Positions 50,385-61,225 are shown, numbered from the stretch's first letter. The stretch: 64,000 nucleotides of DNA from Streptomyces varsoviensis (GCF_000718635.1 NZ_JOBF01000001.1:496001-560000), one strand, 5' to 3'. Notes: generated by a model not told the origin, from the sequence alone. Numbers and translations are program-made.

Positions 50385-51220
50385 CGGGCCGGGCCGGCAG
50401 CCGCGCCGTGACGGATGACCGGCCCCCCGCCGGCGCCGCCCGCCCGGCCGAGACCGCCCGGCGCGCCCGCGCGCGTCTGCTGGGACTGGCGGCCTCCCGC
50501 CCCGTCCACCTGGGCGCCTCGCTGTCCGTCGTGGAGATCCTGGTCTGCGCCTTCGCGACGATGCGCCACGACCCGCGGGACCTCGACCGCCCCGACCGGG
50601 ACCGGCTGATCCTGAGCAAGGGGCACGGTGTGTGGGGGCTCTACAGCGTGCTGGCCGAACTGGGCGTCGCGGGGCTCGACGAGCCCCGGGCCGGCCATCC
50701 GATCGACGGCACGCCCGGCGTGGAGGCCGCCACGGGCGCGCTGGGACACGGCCTGTCGATCGGCGCGGGCCTCGCCGAGGCCGCCCGCCTCGACGCCGCC
50801 GACCGCCGGACCCTCGTCGTCCTCGGCGACGGGGAGCTCGATGAGGGCTCCGTGTGGGAGGCGGCCATGTTCGCCGCCCACCGGCGGCTGAACACGCTGA
50901 TCGCGGTGGTGGACCGCAACGGCATGCAGCAGGAGGGCGGTACGGAGGCGGTGCTCGCCCTGGAGCCGCTGGCCGCCAAGTGGGCCGCCTTCGGCTGGCG
51001 GGTGATCGAGACCGACGGCCACGACTGCGCCGCCCTGACCGGCGCCCTGCGCACGGCCCGTACGCCGGACGACCGGCCCAGCGTCGTCCTCGCCCGCACC
51101 GTCAAGGCGCGCGGGGTGGCGTTCATGGAGGGCAGCGCCGCCTGGCACTACGGGCAGTTGGACGAAGAACAGCTCACGGCGGCGCTGGCGGCGCTGGCGG
51201 CGGGCGAGAGGGGAGCGTGA
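50381..51220 (+). CDS. transketolase, N-terminal (TPP-binding) subunit
   Basis: A 279-residue subunit of a split transketolase. It has SKGHGVWGLYSVLAELG, GALGHGLSIGAGLAEAARL and the TPP motif GDGELDEGSVWEAAMFAAHRRLNTLIAVVDRN (GDG...N). Split transketolases occur in secondary metabolism, for example in the rifamycin cluster, where they transfer a C2 ketol unit. The C-terminal subunit follows after three bases. The acceptor here is unknown. Confidence 0.93.
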   Translation: MTGRAGSRAVTDDRPPAGAARPAETARRARARLLGLAASRPVHLGASLSVVEILVCAFATMRHDPRDLDRPDRDRLILSKGHGVWGLYSVLAELGVAGLDEPRAGHPIDGTPGVEAATGALGHGLSIGAGLAEAARLDAADRRTLVVLGDGELDEGSVWEAAMFAAHRRLNTLIAVVDRNGMQQEGGTEAVLALEPLAAKWAAFGWRVIETDGHDCAALTGALRTARTPDDRPSVVLARTVKARGVAFMEGSAAWHYGQLDEEQLTAALAALAAGERGA

Positions 51221-51223
51221 GCG

Positions 51224-52186
51224 ATGCCGAGCGCCGTTCCGACGGCGGCCCCGACGGCCTCCATGCGGCCGGCCGTGGCCCGCGTCCTGACCGAAGCGGC
51301 ACACGAGCGGCCCGGCCTCGTGGTACTGGGCGCGGACGGGCACGGCCTGGCCATGGGGGTGCGATCGGCCTTTCCGGAGCGCTACATCGACGTCGGCATC
51401 GCCGAGCCCAACCTCGTCGGCGTGGCCTCCGGACTGGCACGGGCGGGACACGCCGTCGTGGTCGGCACCATGGCGCCCTTCCTGGTGCGCCGCGCGCAGG
51501 AGCAGATCCGCAACGACGTGTGCAACCCCAACCTGGACGTGACCTTCCTCGGCGTCGGCGGCGGGCTGGGCTACGGCACCCTCGGACCGACCCACCACGC
51601 CCCCGAGGACCTCGGCTCCTTCGCCGCGATGCCCAACACCCTGGTCCTGTGCCCCGCCGACGCCACCGAGGCGGCCTGGGCGGTGCGCGAGGCGCTCGAC
51701 TGGCCGGGCCCCGCGTACGTACGGCTCGGCGCCCGCGAGGACGCGGTCCTCTACCCGGACACGGAACCCTTCGACCTCGGGCGCGGCCGGCCGCTGCGCC
51801 CGGCGCGGGACGCGCTGGCCCTGGCGATGGGCGCCGGGGTGGCCGTGGCGCTCCGGGCCGCCGACCTGCTCGCGGCGGACGGCGTGGGTCTCGGCGTTCT
51901 CGCGCTCAGCGCCCTCAAGCCGTTTCCCGCCGACGAGATCCGCGCGGCGGCCGCGTCGACGGGCGTCGTCGCCGTCGTCGAGGAGCACCTTGATGCCACC
52001 GGGCTGGCGGCCCGTACCGCACTGGCGCTCGCCGGGACCTGGCGCGGCCGGTTCCTCGTGCACGCCCTGGACGACCGCTATCCGCCGGTCGGCGACCGCG
52101 CGGAGCTGCTGGCCTTCTACGGCGTGGACGCCCGGTCCGTCGGCAGCGCGGTACGTGCCGCGGCGGCGTGCGGGGGGACACCGTGA
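51224..52186 (+). CDS. transketolase, C-terminal (pyrimidine-binding) subunit
   Basis: A 320-residue partner of the preceding subunit. RYIDVGIAEPNLVGVASGLARAGHAVVVGTMAPFLVRRAQEQIRND contains the catalytic Glu (IAEPN) and the donor-site aromatic region; the C-terminal domain ends with KPFPADEIRAAAASTGVVAVVEEH. Together the two form one active enzyme. It overlaps the next gene by a GTGA junction. Confidence 0.93.
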   Translation: MPSAVPTAAPTASMRPAVARVLTEAAHERPGLVVLGADGHGLAMGVRSAFPERYIDVGIAEPNLVGVASGLARAGHAVVVGTMAPFLVRRAQEQIRNDVCNPNLDVTFLGVGGGLGYGTLGPTHHAPEDLGSFAAMPNTLVLCPADATEAAWAVREALDWPGPAYVRLGAREDAVLYPDTEPFDLGRGRPLRPARDALALAMGAGVAVALRAADLLAADGVGLGVLALSALKPFPADEIRAAAASTGVVAVVEEHLDATGLAARTALALAGTWRGRFLVHALDDRYPPVGDRAELLAFYGVDARSVGSAVRAAAACGGTP

Positions 52187-53175
52187 CCGCCGTGCGGGAA
52201 GCGGCCGACGCGGACCCGGCCGTCGTCGCCCGCGTCACCTCCGACCTCGCCGCGCTGCACGCCGAACTCGGCCTGGTGCGGCGCGGGGTGACCTACCGCC
52301 ACTGGGTGCCGCGCGGGGCCCGGCGGCAGCGCCGCCGGCTGTTCGTCGCGTCCGTCGCCGGCCATCGCCCCGTCTGCGTCGCCAAGGTCCCGCTGGACCC
52401 GGCCGACGAAAAGGTCGAGGAGGAGTGGGCCGTCCTGCGAAGTCTGCCCGCCGGCGGGCCCGCCAGGACCCGGCCGATCGCCCGGCTGGCCCGCGGCTGG
52501 GTCATGGAGTGGGCCCCCGACCACGACCTGCCCGACGCCGTCGCGGCACTGACCGACCCGGCCGGCCTCGACCCGCTGCTGGCCCGGTGCGTCGAGCTGA
52601 TGCTCCGGCTGCACACCGCCGCCGGGGCCTGGCAGCCGCCCCCGGCGCGGCGCGCGAGCCCCCTGGAGATCGCCCACGGCTTCCTGGGCGCGGACCTCGA
52701 ACGGGCCGGGCCGGCCGCGCTCGCGGCCCTGGCCGGCGCGCGCACCGGACCGACCCACGGCGACCTCGGGCCGTGGAACATCCGGTGCGCCACCGGACGC
52801 GACACGCTGACCCTGATCGACTGGGAGGACTACCAGCCGGCCGGAATCCAGGCGATCGACCTGCTCAACACGGTCTTCACCTGTGCCCTCCTGATTTTCC
52901 CCGAATATCCGCGACGAGGCTTCGAATGGCTCGGCGAACAGGTCTTCCACGTGGCCGGCCCCTTCCGGTCCGTCGTGGCGAACGCGCTGCGCCGCTACGC
53001 CCGGGGCACCGGGCAGTCCGCGGTCGCCCTCGCCGAACTCCTGCCGGTCGCCTGCCTGTGGCTGGACCGGCGGATTCGCAACCAGGGCCGGGACACCAGC
53101 GGCATGTTCTATCTGCCCCTCATGGACCACTTCCTGCGTACCGCACCGCACTGGATCGGAGAGCTCGATGAGTGA
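52183..53175 (+). CDS. APH/choline-kinase-fold phosphotransferase
   Basis: A 330-residue kinase-like protein. The catalytic loop THGDLGPWNIRCATG (about 191-205) has the HGD...N pattern and LIDWEDYQPAGIQAIDLLNTVF supplies the metal-binding Asp. An N-terminal nucleotide lobe with VCVAKVPLDPADEKVEEEWAVL follows the APH fold. It could phosphorylate a sugar, nucleoside or acyl-chain hydroxyl, or give self-resistance. The GTG at 52183 overlaps the transketolase stop, and its end overlaps the flavoprotein start by eight bases. Confidence 0.8.
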   Translation: MTAVREAADADPAVVARVTSDLAALHAELGLVRRGVTYRHWVPRGARRQRRRLFVASVAGHRPVCVAKVPLDPADEKVEEEWAVLRSLPAGGPARTRPIARLARGWVMEWAPDHDLPDAVAALTDPAGLDPLLARCVELMLRLHTAAGAWQPPPARRASPLEIAHGFLGADLERAGPAALAALAGARTGPTHGDLGPWNIRCATGRDTLTLIDWEDYQPAGIQAIDLLNTVFTCALLIFPEYPRRGFEWLGEQVFHVAGPFRSVVANALRRYARGTGQSAVALAELLPVACLWLDRRIRNQGRDTSGMFYLPLMDHFLRTAPHWIGELDE

Positions 53176-54625
53176 CGCGACCGCCGAGTCGCCACCCCGG
53201 ACGCGCTGGGACGTCATCGTCGTCGGGGGCGGACCGTCCGGGATGTTCGCCGCGCACGAGGCGGCCCGGCACGGACGCCGCGTGCTGCTGTTCGAAGCCG
53301 GCGACGGCATGGCCCAGAGCCTGTGCCCGAGGGTCAAGGCCGTGGCGCGCGGCAGGCGCATCCGGGACGCCGAGAAGTTCCGGCTCCAGTGCGCCCACTG
53401 CACCTGTCTGACCGGCCTCGGGGGCGCCGCCTTCCACTTCGACACCAACCTCGGCTACATCAAGGGCCTGACGCGGTCGAAGGTGGAGAGCGACGGACAG
53501 GGCGGCGTGCGCGCGTACAGCGGGCTGGAGCGCGCGCTCGGCGGTTTCGAGACCGCGCGGCACGAGATCGGGGAGGTCTACGAGCTCTTCTACGGCTTCG
53601 GGCTCACCCGCGCGGACTTCCCGGAGGCGGCCCCGGGGCCGGCCGGGGGCACCGCGGGGTTCGCGCTGGCCGACACCGCGCCGTCCCAGCCGATCATGGT
53701 GGACGAGGCGCTCGTGGTCATGGACCGGATGAGCGCGGAGATCACCCGGAGCACCGGCCGCATCCTGCTCCGGCACCGTGTCACCCGCGTCGCGCGGCGC
53801 GCGGACGGCTTCGCCGTGCGCGTCGAGGGCGACCACGGCGGCGAGTACACCGCCCGGTCCGTGATCGTCGCCGTGGGGAAGCTCGGGCTGGGCTGGGTGC
53901 GGGAGGTACTGGCCGAACTGGACGTGGCGTACGCGACACCCGAGCGGATCGATGTCGGGGTGCGCTTGGAGGTCTCGCTGGACGAGGCCGCCCCTCTCAC
54001 CGAGAACTGCCACAACCCCAAATTCGGCTTCCTCAACGAGGCCGAGGACACCGTGCGCACCTTCTGCGTGTGCGTCGGCGGACGCATCATGCAGTACGAG
54101 TTCCTGGACACGGTGGTGCTGGACGGCCAGCACTGCCTGAGCGCCCCCACCCGGCGGACCAACTTCGGCGTGGTGACCAGCGTGCGGGTGCCGCCCGGCG
54201 AGGACGGCACCCAGCACGGCCTCGACTTCGCCCGCCGCGTCAACAAGGTGGGGCGCGGCGGCGCGGTGGTGCAGCAGGCCGCGGACTTCCTCGGTTGGCG
54301 CGAGCGCCCCACCCGGCAGCTCGCGTCCAGCCTGCCCGCCGCGGTCCGCGGTGACCTCGCCGGGGCGCTCGGCCGCCGGCGGGTGGCCGACGTGGCGCAG
54401 ATGATCGAGCGGCTCAACGACTTCAGCCCCGGCATGATCGGCGGGCACGCGCTGATCGCCGCCCCCGTAGTGGAACGGGTCTACCCCGCGATCACGCTCT
54501 CGCACGAGATGGAGTCCAGTGTGCCCGGCCTGTTCTTCGCCGGAGACTCCTCTTCCAAGATCATCGGTGTCACCTACGGCGCGGTCACAGGACGTATCGC
54601 GGCGCGCGCCGCGCTTGCCCGCTGA
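53168..54625 (+). CDS. COG2509-type FAD-dependent dehydrogenase
   Basis: A 485-residue flavoprotein. The FAD motif VIVVGGGPSGMFAAHEAARHGRRVLLFEAG is followed by a Cys-rich segment (SLCPRVKAVARG...LQCAHCTCLTGLGGAAFHFDTNLG). HNPKFGFL and VRTFCVCVGGRIMQYE match the conserved core of COG2509 dehydrogenases, and the FAD-closing motif is GLFFAGDSSSKIIGVTYGAVTGRIAARAAL. Reactions of this family are poorly known. It is translationally linked to the kinase-like gene and likely oxidises an intermediate of the same pathway. Confidence 0.82.
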   Translation: MSDATAESPPRTRWDVIVVGGGPSGMFAAHEAARHGRRVLLFEAGDGMAQSLCPRVKAVARGRRIRDAEKFRLQCAHCTCLTGLGGAAFHFDTNLGYIKGLTRSKVESDGQGGVRAYSGLERALGGFETARHEIGEVYELFYGFGLTRADFPEAAPGPAGGTAGFALADTAPSQPIMVDEALVVMDRMSAEITRSTGRILLRHRVTRVARRADGFAVRVEGDHGGEYTARSVIVAVGKLGLGWVREVLAELDVAYATPERIDVGVRLEVSLDEAAPLTENCHNPKFGFLNEAEDTVRTFCVCVGGRIMQYEFLDTVVLDGQHCLSAPTRRTNFGVVTSVRVPPGEDGTQHGLDFARRVNKVGRGGAVVQQAADFLGWRERPTRQLASSLPAAVRGDLAGALGRRRVADVAQMIERLNDFSPGMIGGHALIAAPVVERVYPAITLSHEMESSVPGLFFAGDSSSKIIGVTYGAVTGRIAARAALAR

Positions 54626-54654
54626 CCGTCGGCCGCGTGGAAAGGAAGCGCATC

Positions 54655-57375
54655 GTGCTCGTACTCCCCGAACACACCAGCGCCCCGGCCCCCGGGACGA
54701 CGGCGACGGCCCTGCGCCGGCCCGCGGACGCCGTGCTGCGGGCGGCCGCCGCGCTCGACGCGCCCCCCGACGACGTGCTCTGCGCCGCCCTGACCCTGCT
54801 CGCCGACCGCTACCGGCAGCACTGGAACCGGCGGCTGCGAGCTGCCGCGCCCGCCCCGGCGCGCGTCGCGACCGCCACGTGCCTGCGCGACCTGCTGCCC
54901 GCGGCCGGGACGCCGCACGAGGCCGAGGAGGAAGCGGCGGCCCCCCTCGTGCGGGCGGGCGCCGCACTGGACCCGCGCACCGACGACCTCGCGGTGCGCG
55001 TGGCGGGCAGGACCCTGGTCCTCGAAGCCAACCCCGCCTCGTTCGGCCCCGACACGCTGCGGGGGATCGGCGACCACCTGGACGCCGTGCTCGACCAGTG
55101 CGCCGCCGGCCGCGCACTCGCCGACGTCGACCTGCTGACCGACCGGGAACGGGAATTCCTGGAACGGCACGGAGGCCGTCCCCGGGACTACCCGGCCACG
55201 ACCCTCCACGAACTCGTCGCCCGGCAGGCGCGGCGAACCCCCGACGCCGTGGCCCTGTCCCACGGCGAGCAGCGGCTCGGCTACCGGCGGTTGGACCGCG
55301 CCGCGAACACGGTCGCCCACCGCCTCGCCGAGCTGGGCGTCGGCCCCGGCACGCTCGTCGCGGTCGCGGGCGGGCGCTGCCTGGAACTCTTCGTCGCCCT
55401 GCTGGGCGTACTCAAGGCCGGCGGCGCCATCGTCCATCTCGACCCGGCGCAGCCGGACACCTACCACAGCTCCGTCGTCGCAGCCGCCGGCCTGCGTATC
55501 GTCGTCGTCGCCCCCGGCGGCGCCGTCCCCGCCGCGGCGGGAAGCGCGCTCGCGGAACTGCCCGTGCACGGCATCCTCGCCGAGGCCGAGCACGCCGACA
55601 CCCCGCCCGGAGGCGGGGACTCCGGCAACCCCGAACACCCCGGAAAGGGGGCCGGGCCGGAGGACCCCGCCTACGTGATCTTCACCTCGGGGACGACGGG
55701 CCGCCCCAAGGGGGTCGTACGCCCGCACCGCATGCACACCTCGCGCATCGACCTCGAACAGTCGATGTACGGACTCGGCCCGAGCGACCGCGTACTGCTG
55801 AAGTCGGCGGTCTCCTTCCGGGAGTTCCTGTGGCCCCTCGCGGTCGGGGCGCGGGCCGTCATCGCGCGCGAGGGCGGCGACCGGGACGACCGCTACCTGC
55901 TCTCGCTGATGCGCGAGGAGCGGCTGACCGTGGTCAGCTTCGTGCCCTCGATGCTGCGGCTGCTCGCGGCGGACCCGGCCTTCGCCGAACTCGACGCCCT
56001 GCGCCACATCTTCGTCGGCGGCGAGAAGTTCCCCCGTGACCTGGAACAACGGCTGATCGCCCAAGGGCACGCGGTGCACAACACCTACACACTCACCGAG
56101 GCCGACTACGTCCTGCACCGCCGCGGGCCGACGGACCAGCCGGGCACGGGCAGCGTCGCGGGCCGGGCCCTGGACATGCGGGTCTACCTGTGCGACCCGG
56201 ACGGCCGGCGGGTACCTCCCGGCGTGGTCGGCGAGATCCGCACCGGCGGCCCCGGACTCGCGACCGGCTATCTGGACCAGCCCGCGGAGACCGCCCGGCG
56301 CTTCGTGCCCAACCCCTTCGAGGGTCCGCCCGGAGCGGCCGGCGGGGCGCCGCTGCTCTTCCGCACCGGCGACCTCGCCCGCTTCCTGCCGAACGGCGAG
56401 GTCGAGTACATCGGCCGGGCCGATCTCCAGGTGAAGATCCGCGGCCTGCGGGTGGAGCCGACCGCCGTCGAGGCGGTGCTCCGCGAGCACCCCGACGTCG
56501 CGGACGCCGCCGTCGTCGGATACCCCGACCCCGACCAGGGCTTCCGGCTGTTCGGCTTCGTACGGCCCGAGCCCGACGGCACCTCCGTGGAGAGCCTGCG
56601 AGCCTTCCTGGCCGAGCGGACGCCCCCGCACACGATCCCCGCGCACTTCGTGCTGCTCGACCGGCTGCCCCTGCTGCCCAGCGGCAAGACGGACCGCGCG
56701 GCCCTCGTGCCGGTCCCCGGCGACCGGCCGCCGCTGCGCGTCCCCTACGTACCGCCGCGCACCGACGCGGAGCGCCGGGTGGCCGCGCAGTGGAGCCGGG
56801 CTCTGGGGCTGGACCGGGTCGGGCGCGACGACGACTTCGCCGGCCTGGGCGGCGATTCGCTGCGGCTGCTGGTGCTCCGGTCGCTGCTGGAGCAGGAGTT
56901 CGGGGCCGCCGTGGAGGTGGCGGACCTCTTCGACCGCCCGACCGTGGGCGTGCAGGCCGAACTGTTCACCCGCCGCGGCCCCGATGCGACGGCGTCCGAC
57001 GGCGCGGCGGCCCCGGACCGGGGGCCGGAGCAGGACGGCACACCGACGCGGGGCCGGGCGGCGGCCCAGGCGCGCCACCGCGAGCAGCAGCGACGGCGCG
57101 CGGCAATGGGCGGCGTCCCGGCTCCGGCCCCGGCGCGGCTCCCCGCCGCGGATTCGGAACAGGCGGAGTCGGAACAGCCCGCGGCTCCGGAACAGACCGC
57201 GGCTCCGGAACAGGCCGCGGAGTCGGGACGGGTTCCGGCTTCGAACCAGGTTCCGGCTCCGGACCAGGTTCCGGCTCCGGACCAGGTTCCGGCTCCGGAC
57301 CAGGTTCCGGCTCCGGACCAGGTTCCGGCTCCGGACCACCGGGGCCAGGCTCCGCGGGAAGGAAAACCCGCGTGA
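54655..57375 (+). CDS. NRPS-like adenylation-carrier protein with non-amino-acid signature
   Basis: About 906 residues. Residues 1-165 resemble a remnant of a condensation domain end ([17 protein letters not shown] is the C-A linker). The A domain (about 170-690) has [57 protein letters not shown] and [10 protein letters not shown]. Core A4, normally SFDVSVWEFFWPL, reads SFREFLWPL: the Asp that anchors the amino group is missing. It thus probably activates a hydroxy, keto or simple carboxylic acid. The carrier Ser (about 735) is in LGGDSL. A Pro/Ala/Asp/Gln/Val hexapeptide repeat ends it. GTG 54655 has AAAGGAAG upstream. Its stop overlaps the PKS start. Confidence 0.88.
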   Translation: MLVLPEHTSAPAPGTTATALRRPADAVLRAAAALDAPPDDVLCAALTLLADRYRQHWNRRLRAAAPAPARVATATCLRDLLPAAGTPHEAEEEAAAPLVRAGAALDPRTDDLAVRVAGRTLVLEANPASFGPDTLRGIGDHLDAVLDQCAAGRALADVDLLTDREREFLERHGGRPRDYPATTLHELVARQARRTPDAVALSHGEQRLGYRRLDRAANTVAHRLAELGVGPGTLVAVAGGRCLELFVALLGVLKAGGAIVHLDPAQPDTYHSSVVAAAGLRIVVVAPGGAVPAAAGSALAELPVHGILAEAEHADTPPGGGDSGNPEHPGKGAGPEDPAYVIFTSGTTGRPKGVVRPHRMHTSRIDLEQSMYGLGPSDRVLLKSAVSFREFLWPLAVGARAVIAREGGDRDDRYLLSLMREERLTVVSFVPSMLRLLAADPAFAELDALRHIFVGGEKFPRDLEQRLIAQGHAVHNTYTLTEADYVLHRRGPTDQPGTGSVAGRALDMRVYLCDPDGRRVPPGVVGEIRTGGPGLATGYLDQPAETARRFVPNPFEGPPGAAGGAPLLFRTGDLARFLPNGEVEYIGRADLQVKIRGLRVEPTAVEAVLREHPDVADAAVVGYPDPDQGFRLFGFVRPEPDGTSVESLRAFLAERTPPHTIPAHFVLLDRLPLLPSGKTDRAALVPVPGDRPPLRVPYVPPRTDAERRVAAQWSRALGLDRVGRDDDFAGLGGDSLRLLVLRSLLEQEFGAAVEVADLFDRPTVGVQAELFTRRGPDATASDGAAAPDRGPEQDGTPTRGRAAAQARHREQQRRRAAMGGVPAPAPARLPAADSEQAESEQPAAPEQTAAPEQAAESGRVPASNQVPAPDQVPAPDQVPAPDQVPAPDQVPAPDHRGQAPREGKPA
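57235..57342 (+). repeat. 18-bp in-frame repeat coding a PAPDQV linker
   Basis: Six 18-base units (CCGGCTCCGGACCAGGTT) encode six copies of a PAPDQV-type hexapeptide at the C-terminus of the A-T protein. It is a flexible tail, perhaps an inter-protein linker to the following PKS. Confidence 0.85.
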
Positions 57376-60368
57376 CGGGCATCGCCGTCGTCGGGCTGTC
57401 CTGCCGGTTCCCCGGGGCGGCCGACGCCGACGCGTACTGGGCCAACCTGACAGCCGGGCGGGACAGCGTCCACCGGGCCGCGCCGCGGGAACTCGTCGGA
57501 CTGGTCCCGGAGGAGGTACGCGCGCACCCCCGGTTCGTCGCCGCCTCCGGCCTCGTGGACGACGTGTTCGCCTTCGACCCGGAGCGGTACGGCATGTCGC
57601 CCCGCGAGGCGACGGTCACCGACCCGCAGCACCGGCTGTTCCTGCACGCGGCCCGCGAGGCGCTGGAGAACGCCGGGATCCGGGCGGTGGACGCCGCCCG
57701 GATCGGCGTCTTCGCCGGCGTGGGCCGAAACCGGCACGAGGACTGGGTGCGCTCCACGCTCCCCGACCCGGACGCCGAGGACCTGATGCTGGAGATCGGC
57801 AACGGGAAGGACTACTTCGCCACCCGCCTCTCCTACCGCCTCGGGCTCACCGGCCCCAGCGTGGTGGTGCAGTCCGCCTGCTCCACGGGGCTGCTGGCCG
57901 TGCATCAGGCATGCCTGTCCCTGGCGAACTACGAGTGCGACACCGCGCTCGCCGGGGCCGCCGCCGTCCGGGTGCCGCTGGAGTACGGCTATGTGTTCAC
58001 CCACGGAGCGATCGGTTCCCCCACCGGGCGCTGCCGCCCCTTCTCCGCGCACGCCGACGGCGCGGTACCGGGTGACGGCGTCGGCTGCGTCGCCCTGCGC
58101 AGACTGGCGGACGCGCGGGCCGGCCGTGATCCCGTACTCGCCGTCCTCCGCGGCTCGGCGGTCAACAACGACGGGGCCAAGGGGAGCTTCGCGGCCGTGA
58201 GCGCCAGGGCACAGCAGCAGGTCATCGAGGAGGCGCTGAGCCTGGCGGAGACGGACCCGGGCGGCATCGGGTGCGTCGAGGCGCACGGATCGGCCACGGC
58301 GCTCGGCGACGAGACCGAATGGACGGCGCTCGGCCGGGTGTTCAAGGACGAGGTCCTGGTCGGTTCCGCCAAGTCCAACGTCGGCCACCTGCGCGAGGCG
58401 TCCGGGATCGCCGGGCTCATCAAGGCCGTCGGCGCCGTACGCACCGGCCGGGTGCCCGCCAGCCTGCACGACGGGCGCCCCGCGCGGTACGTCCGCGACA
58501 CGGCGACCGGGCTGCGCCTGCCCGACCGCACCGTGTCGTGGACGGGGCCGCTGCCCCGCCGGGCCGGGGTCAGCTCCTTCGGGCTGGGCGGCACCAACGT
58601 CCATGTCGTCGTCGAGCAGCCGCCCCCGAGCGCGCCCCCGGCGGCCGGGCCGGCCGCCGCCGAAGTCCTCACCGTCAGCGCGCACACCGCGACCGCGCTG
58701 CGTGCCACCGCGGCGCGCCTCGCCGCCGCGTCCGCGGCCGAGCCTCTCGCCGACGCGGCGCACACCCTTCAGGAGCGCCGGGCCCCGCTGCCTCACCGCC
58801 TGGCGGTGCCCGCCACCCGATGGCAGGAGGCGCGCGAAGGGCTCCTGGCGCCCGGCTCCGGCGGCGTCGCCGACGGGCCGCCGCGGTGCGGATTCGTCTA
58901 CCCGGGGATCGGTGACCACTACGAAGGCATGGCGGCGGGACTGCTCGACTATCTGCCGGGCTTCCGCCCGCGGCTCGCCGACGCTCTGACGACGGCCGGC
59001 GAACTCGCCGGCCGGGACTTCCAGGCGCTGCTGTTCCCGCCGCGGCGGACGCCGCGCCGCGCGGCGGGCGGCGTGGACCTGCGCGCCATGCTGCGCGGGG
59101 CGCCGCGCGAGGCGGCCCTCAACGACCCGGTCAACGCCCATGTCACCGTCTTCTGCGTGCAACTGGCCCTCACCGAGGCCCTGGCCGACCTCGGCGTCGT
59201 GCCCGCGGCCGTGTTCGGCCACAGTCTCGGCGAGCTCGCGGCGGCGACCGTGGCGCGGGTGTTCACGCGGCAGGACGCGTACCGCGTCGTGGTGCGCCGG
59301 GCCCAGCACGTCGCGGCGCTGCCGGCCGGCGCCATGCTCGCGGTCGCCCTGCCGGAGGACCGCGCCGTCGAACTCACCGGCCCGCGCGTGTGGCTGTCGA
59401 CCGTCGTCACGCCCGCGAGCTGCGTGCTCGGCGGGGCCCGGGCGGACCTGCTGGCCGTCGCCGAGCGGCTGCGCGAACGCGGCGTCCAGACGCGGATGAC
59501 GGGCGTCTCGCACGCCTTCCACACCCCGCTCATGCGGCCCGCGGCCGAGGAGCTGCGCGCCCTGCTCACCGCCATGCCCCTGCGGCCCCCCGAGACTCCC
59601 TTGGTCACGGGGCTGGGCGGCGACTGGGCCGGCGCGGACATCGCCCGGCCGGACTTCTGGGTCCGGCAGCTCACTTCCACGGTCCGCTTCGGGGACGGGG
59701 CGCTGCGCATGTCCGGGCGGTGCCCTGTACTGCTGGAACTCGGGCCCGGCCAATTGCGCACCGTGGTGAGCCAGTCGGGCATCGCGCGCGCGGGAGTGGC
59801 GGCGCTGGCGACCGTACGGCGGCGCTACGAGGACGACCGCGACGACCTGGTCCTGGCGCGCACCCTCGGCCGCCTGTGGGAACGCGGCACGCCCGTCGAC
59901 TGGGCCGCGCTGCGGGGCGGGCGCGCGGCCCGCGGCGTGCCGCTGCCGCCGAACGCCTGCGACGACCGGGAGCTGCGGGCCGCCGGCCGGGCCGCGCCCC
60001 CGCCACGGCAGCGCGCCGGTACGGCCGAAGAGCACCGGCCGGCCGTGCCCGACGGGGCGGTACCGACGCCGCCGGGCACCCACACCGCCGCGCGGCCGGC
60101 CCCCGCCCGTACCCCGCGAGAGGGCTCCGGCGTACCGGAACTGCTGGCGGAAATCTGGCGGACGCTGCTCGGAGTACCCGACCCCCTGCCACAGGACCAC
60201 TTCTTCGACCTGGGCGGCGACTCGCTGATGGGGGTGCGGCTGACCCGTCTGCTCGAAGACGGCCTCGGGGCGCACGTACCCACCGCCGTGATCTTCAAGT
60301 CGGCCGTCCTGGCCCGCATGGCTGAGAACGTCCAACAGTGGCTCGACGCGAAAGGACACGCGCGATGA
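57372..60368 (+). CDS. type I polyketide synthase module, KS-AT-ACP
   Basis: A 998-residue single module without reductive domains. KS (1-420): Cys170 in [11 protein letters not shown], His305 in [12 protein letters not shown], His339 in [14 protein letters not shown] (about 500-830): Ser618 in [10 protein letters not shown] and HAFH at 714-717, which by common rules indicates malonyl rather than methylmalonyl extenders. ACP: Ser951 in LGGDSLMG, a carrier motif close to the peptidyl type. It starts with GTG overlapping the A-T stop and ends overlapping the FkbK-type gene. It would extend the acid loaded by the A-T protein by one beta-keto unit. Confidence 0.93.
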   Translation: MTGIAVVGLSCRFPGAADADAYWANLTAGRDSVHRAAPRELVGLVPEEVRAHPRFVAASGLVDDVFAFDPERYGMSPREATVTDPQHRLFLHAAREALENAGIRAVDAARIGVFAGVGRNRHEDWVRSTLPDPDAEDLMLEIGNGKDYFATRLSYRLGLTGPSVVVQSACSTGLLAVHQACLSLANYECDTALAGAAAVRVPLEYGYVFTHGAIGSPTGRCRPFSAHADGAVPGDGVGCVALRRLADARAGRDPVLAVLRGSAVNNDGAKGSFAAVSARAQQQVIEEALSLAETDPGGIGCVEAHGSATALGDETEWTALGRVFKDEVLVGSAKSNVGHLREASGIAGLIKAVGAVRTGRVPASLHDGRPARYVRDTATGLRLPDRTVSWTGPLPRRAGVSSFGLGGTNVHVVVEQPPPSAPPAAGPAAAEVLTVSAHTATALRATAARLAAASAAEPLADAAHTLQERRAPLPHRLAVPATRWQEAREGLLAPGSGGVADGPPRCGFVYPGIGDHYEGMAAGLLDYLPGFRPRLADALTTAGELAGRDFQALLFPPRRTPRRAAGGVDLRAMLRGAPREAALNDPVNAHVTVFCVQLALTEALADLGVVPAAVFGHSLGELAAATVARVFTRQDAYRVVVRRAQHVAALPAGAMLAVALPEDRAVELTGPRVWLSTVVTPASCVLGGARADLLAVAERLRERGVQTRMTGVSHAFHTPLMRPAAEELRALLTAMPLRPPETPLVTGLGGDWAGADIARPDFWVRQLTSTVRFGDGALRMSGRCPVLLELGPGQLRTVVSQSGIARAGVAALATVRRRYEDDRDDLVLARTLGRLWERGTPVDWAALRGGRAARGVPLPPNACDDRELRAAGRAAPPPRQRAGTAEEHRPAVPDGAVPTPPGTHTAARPAPARTPREGSGVPELLAEIWRTLLGVPDPLPQDHFFDLGGDSLMGVRLTRLLEDGLGAHVPTAVIFKSAVLARMAENVQQWLDAKGHAR

Positions 60369-61225
60369 CCGGCCGGAAGACACCGGTGGGGGTGGTGGGA
60401 GCGGGGGTGATCGGATGCAGCGTGGCACACGCCGTCGCACGCGCCGGCGCCCCGGTGACCCTGTACGACAACTCCCCGAAGGCGCTGGACTCCGTGGCGG
60501 ACACGCTGCGGACGGCGGAGCGGATCACCAGACTGCGCAAGGGCCGCGCCGCTCTCGCGCCGGTCACCCCGACCTCCGACCCGCGGCGCCTCGCGGACTG
60601 CGAGGTGGTGATCGAGAACGTCACCGAGGACATCGCGGTGAAGGAACGGGTGCACCGGGAACTGGACGCGGTGCTCGCGCCCGAGAGCGTCGTGGCCGTG
60701 AACACCTCGGCCGTGCCCATCACCCGCCTCGCGCTCGCCACGGCCCACCCCGGCCGGGTGATCGGGGCGCACTTCATGAACCCGGTCGCGCTCATCGACG
60801 CGGTCGAGGTGGTACGCACCGCCTACGCGGAGCCCGCGGCGCTGGAGCGGCTGCGCTCGTTCCTGTCCCTGATCGGCAAACGGAGCGTGGTCGTCGCGGA
60901 TGCCGCGGGGTTCGTGATCAACCGCTGTCTGATGATGTTCGTGAACGAGGCCGCCGATCTGCACGCGGCCGGCGTCGCGGGCCCCGAGGAGATCGACCAG
61001 CTCTTCCAGGACTGCCTCGGGCACCGCTCGGGCCCGCTGCGGACGGCGGATCTGATCGGCCTGGACACGGTCGTACGGACACTGGAGGTGCTCGCGCACT
61101 ACTACGGGCCCGCCCGATTCACCCCGGCCCCGCTCCTGCGCCAGATGGTCGACGCCGGCCGGCTCGGCCGCAAGAGCGGCCGGGGCTTCTACCGTTACAC
61201 GGCGGACGAAGTGGGGGCTCGCTGA
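60365..61225 (+). CDS. 3-hydroxyacyl dehydrogenase for methoxymalonyl-ACP (FkbK/Asm13 type)
   Basis: A 286-residue NAD-dependent dehydrogenase of the 3-hydroxyacyl-CoA family. It has GVVGAGVIGCSVAHAVARAGAPVTLYDNS, VIENVTEDIAVKERVHREL, HFMNPVALIDAVEVV and a C-terminal GRKSGRGFYRY. In FK520 and ansamitocin pathways such enzymes oxidise glyceryl-ACP. The gene order that follows (carrier, acyl-CoA dehydrogenase, FkbH, methyltransferase) is that of asm13 to asm17. Confidence 0.92.
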   Translation: MTGRKTPVGVVGAGVIGCSVAHAVARAGAPVTLYDNSPKALDSVADTLRTAERITRLRKGRAALAPVTPTSDPRRLADCEVVIENVTEDIAVKERVHRELDAVLAPESVVAVNTSAVPITRLALATAHPGRVIGAHFMNPVALIDAVEVVRTAYAEPAALERLRSFLSLIGKRSVVVADAAGFVINRCLMMFVNEAADLHAAGVAGPEEIDQLFQDCLGHRSGPLRTADLIGLDTVVRTLEVLAHYYGPARFTPAPLLRQMVDAGRLGRKSGRGFYRYTADEVGAR

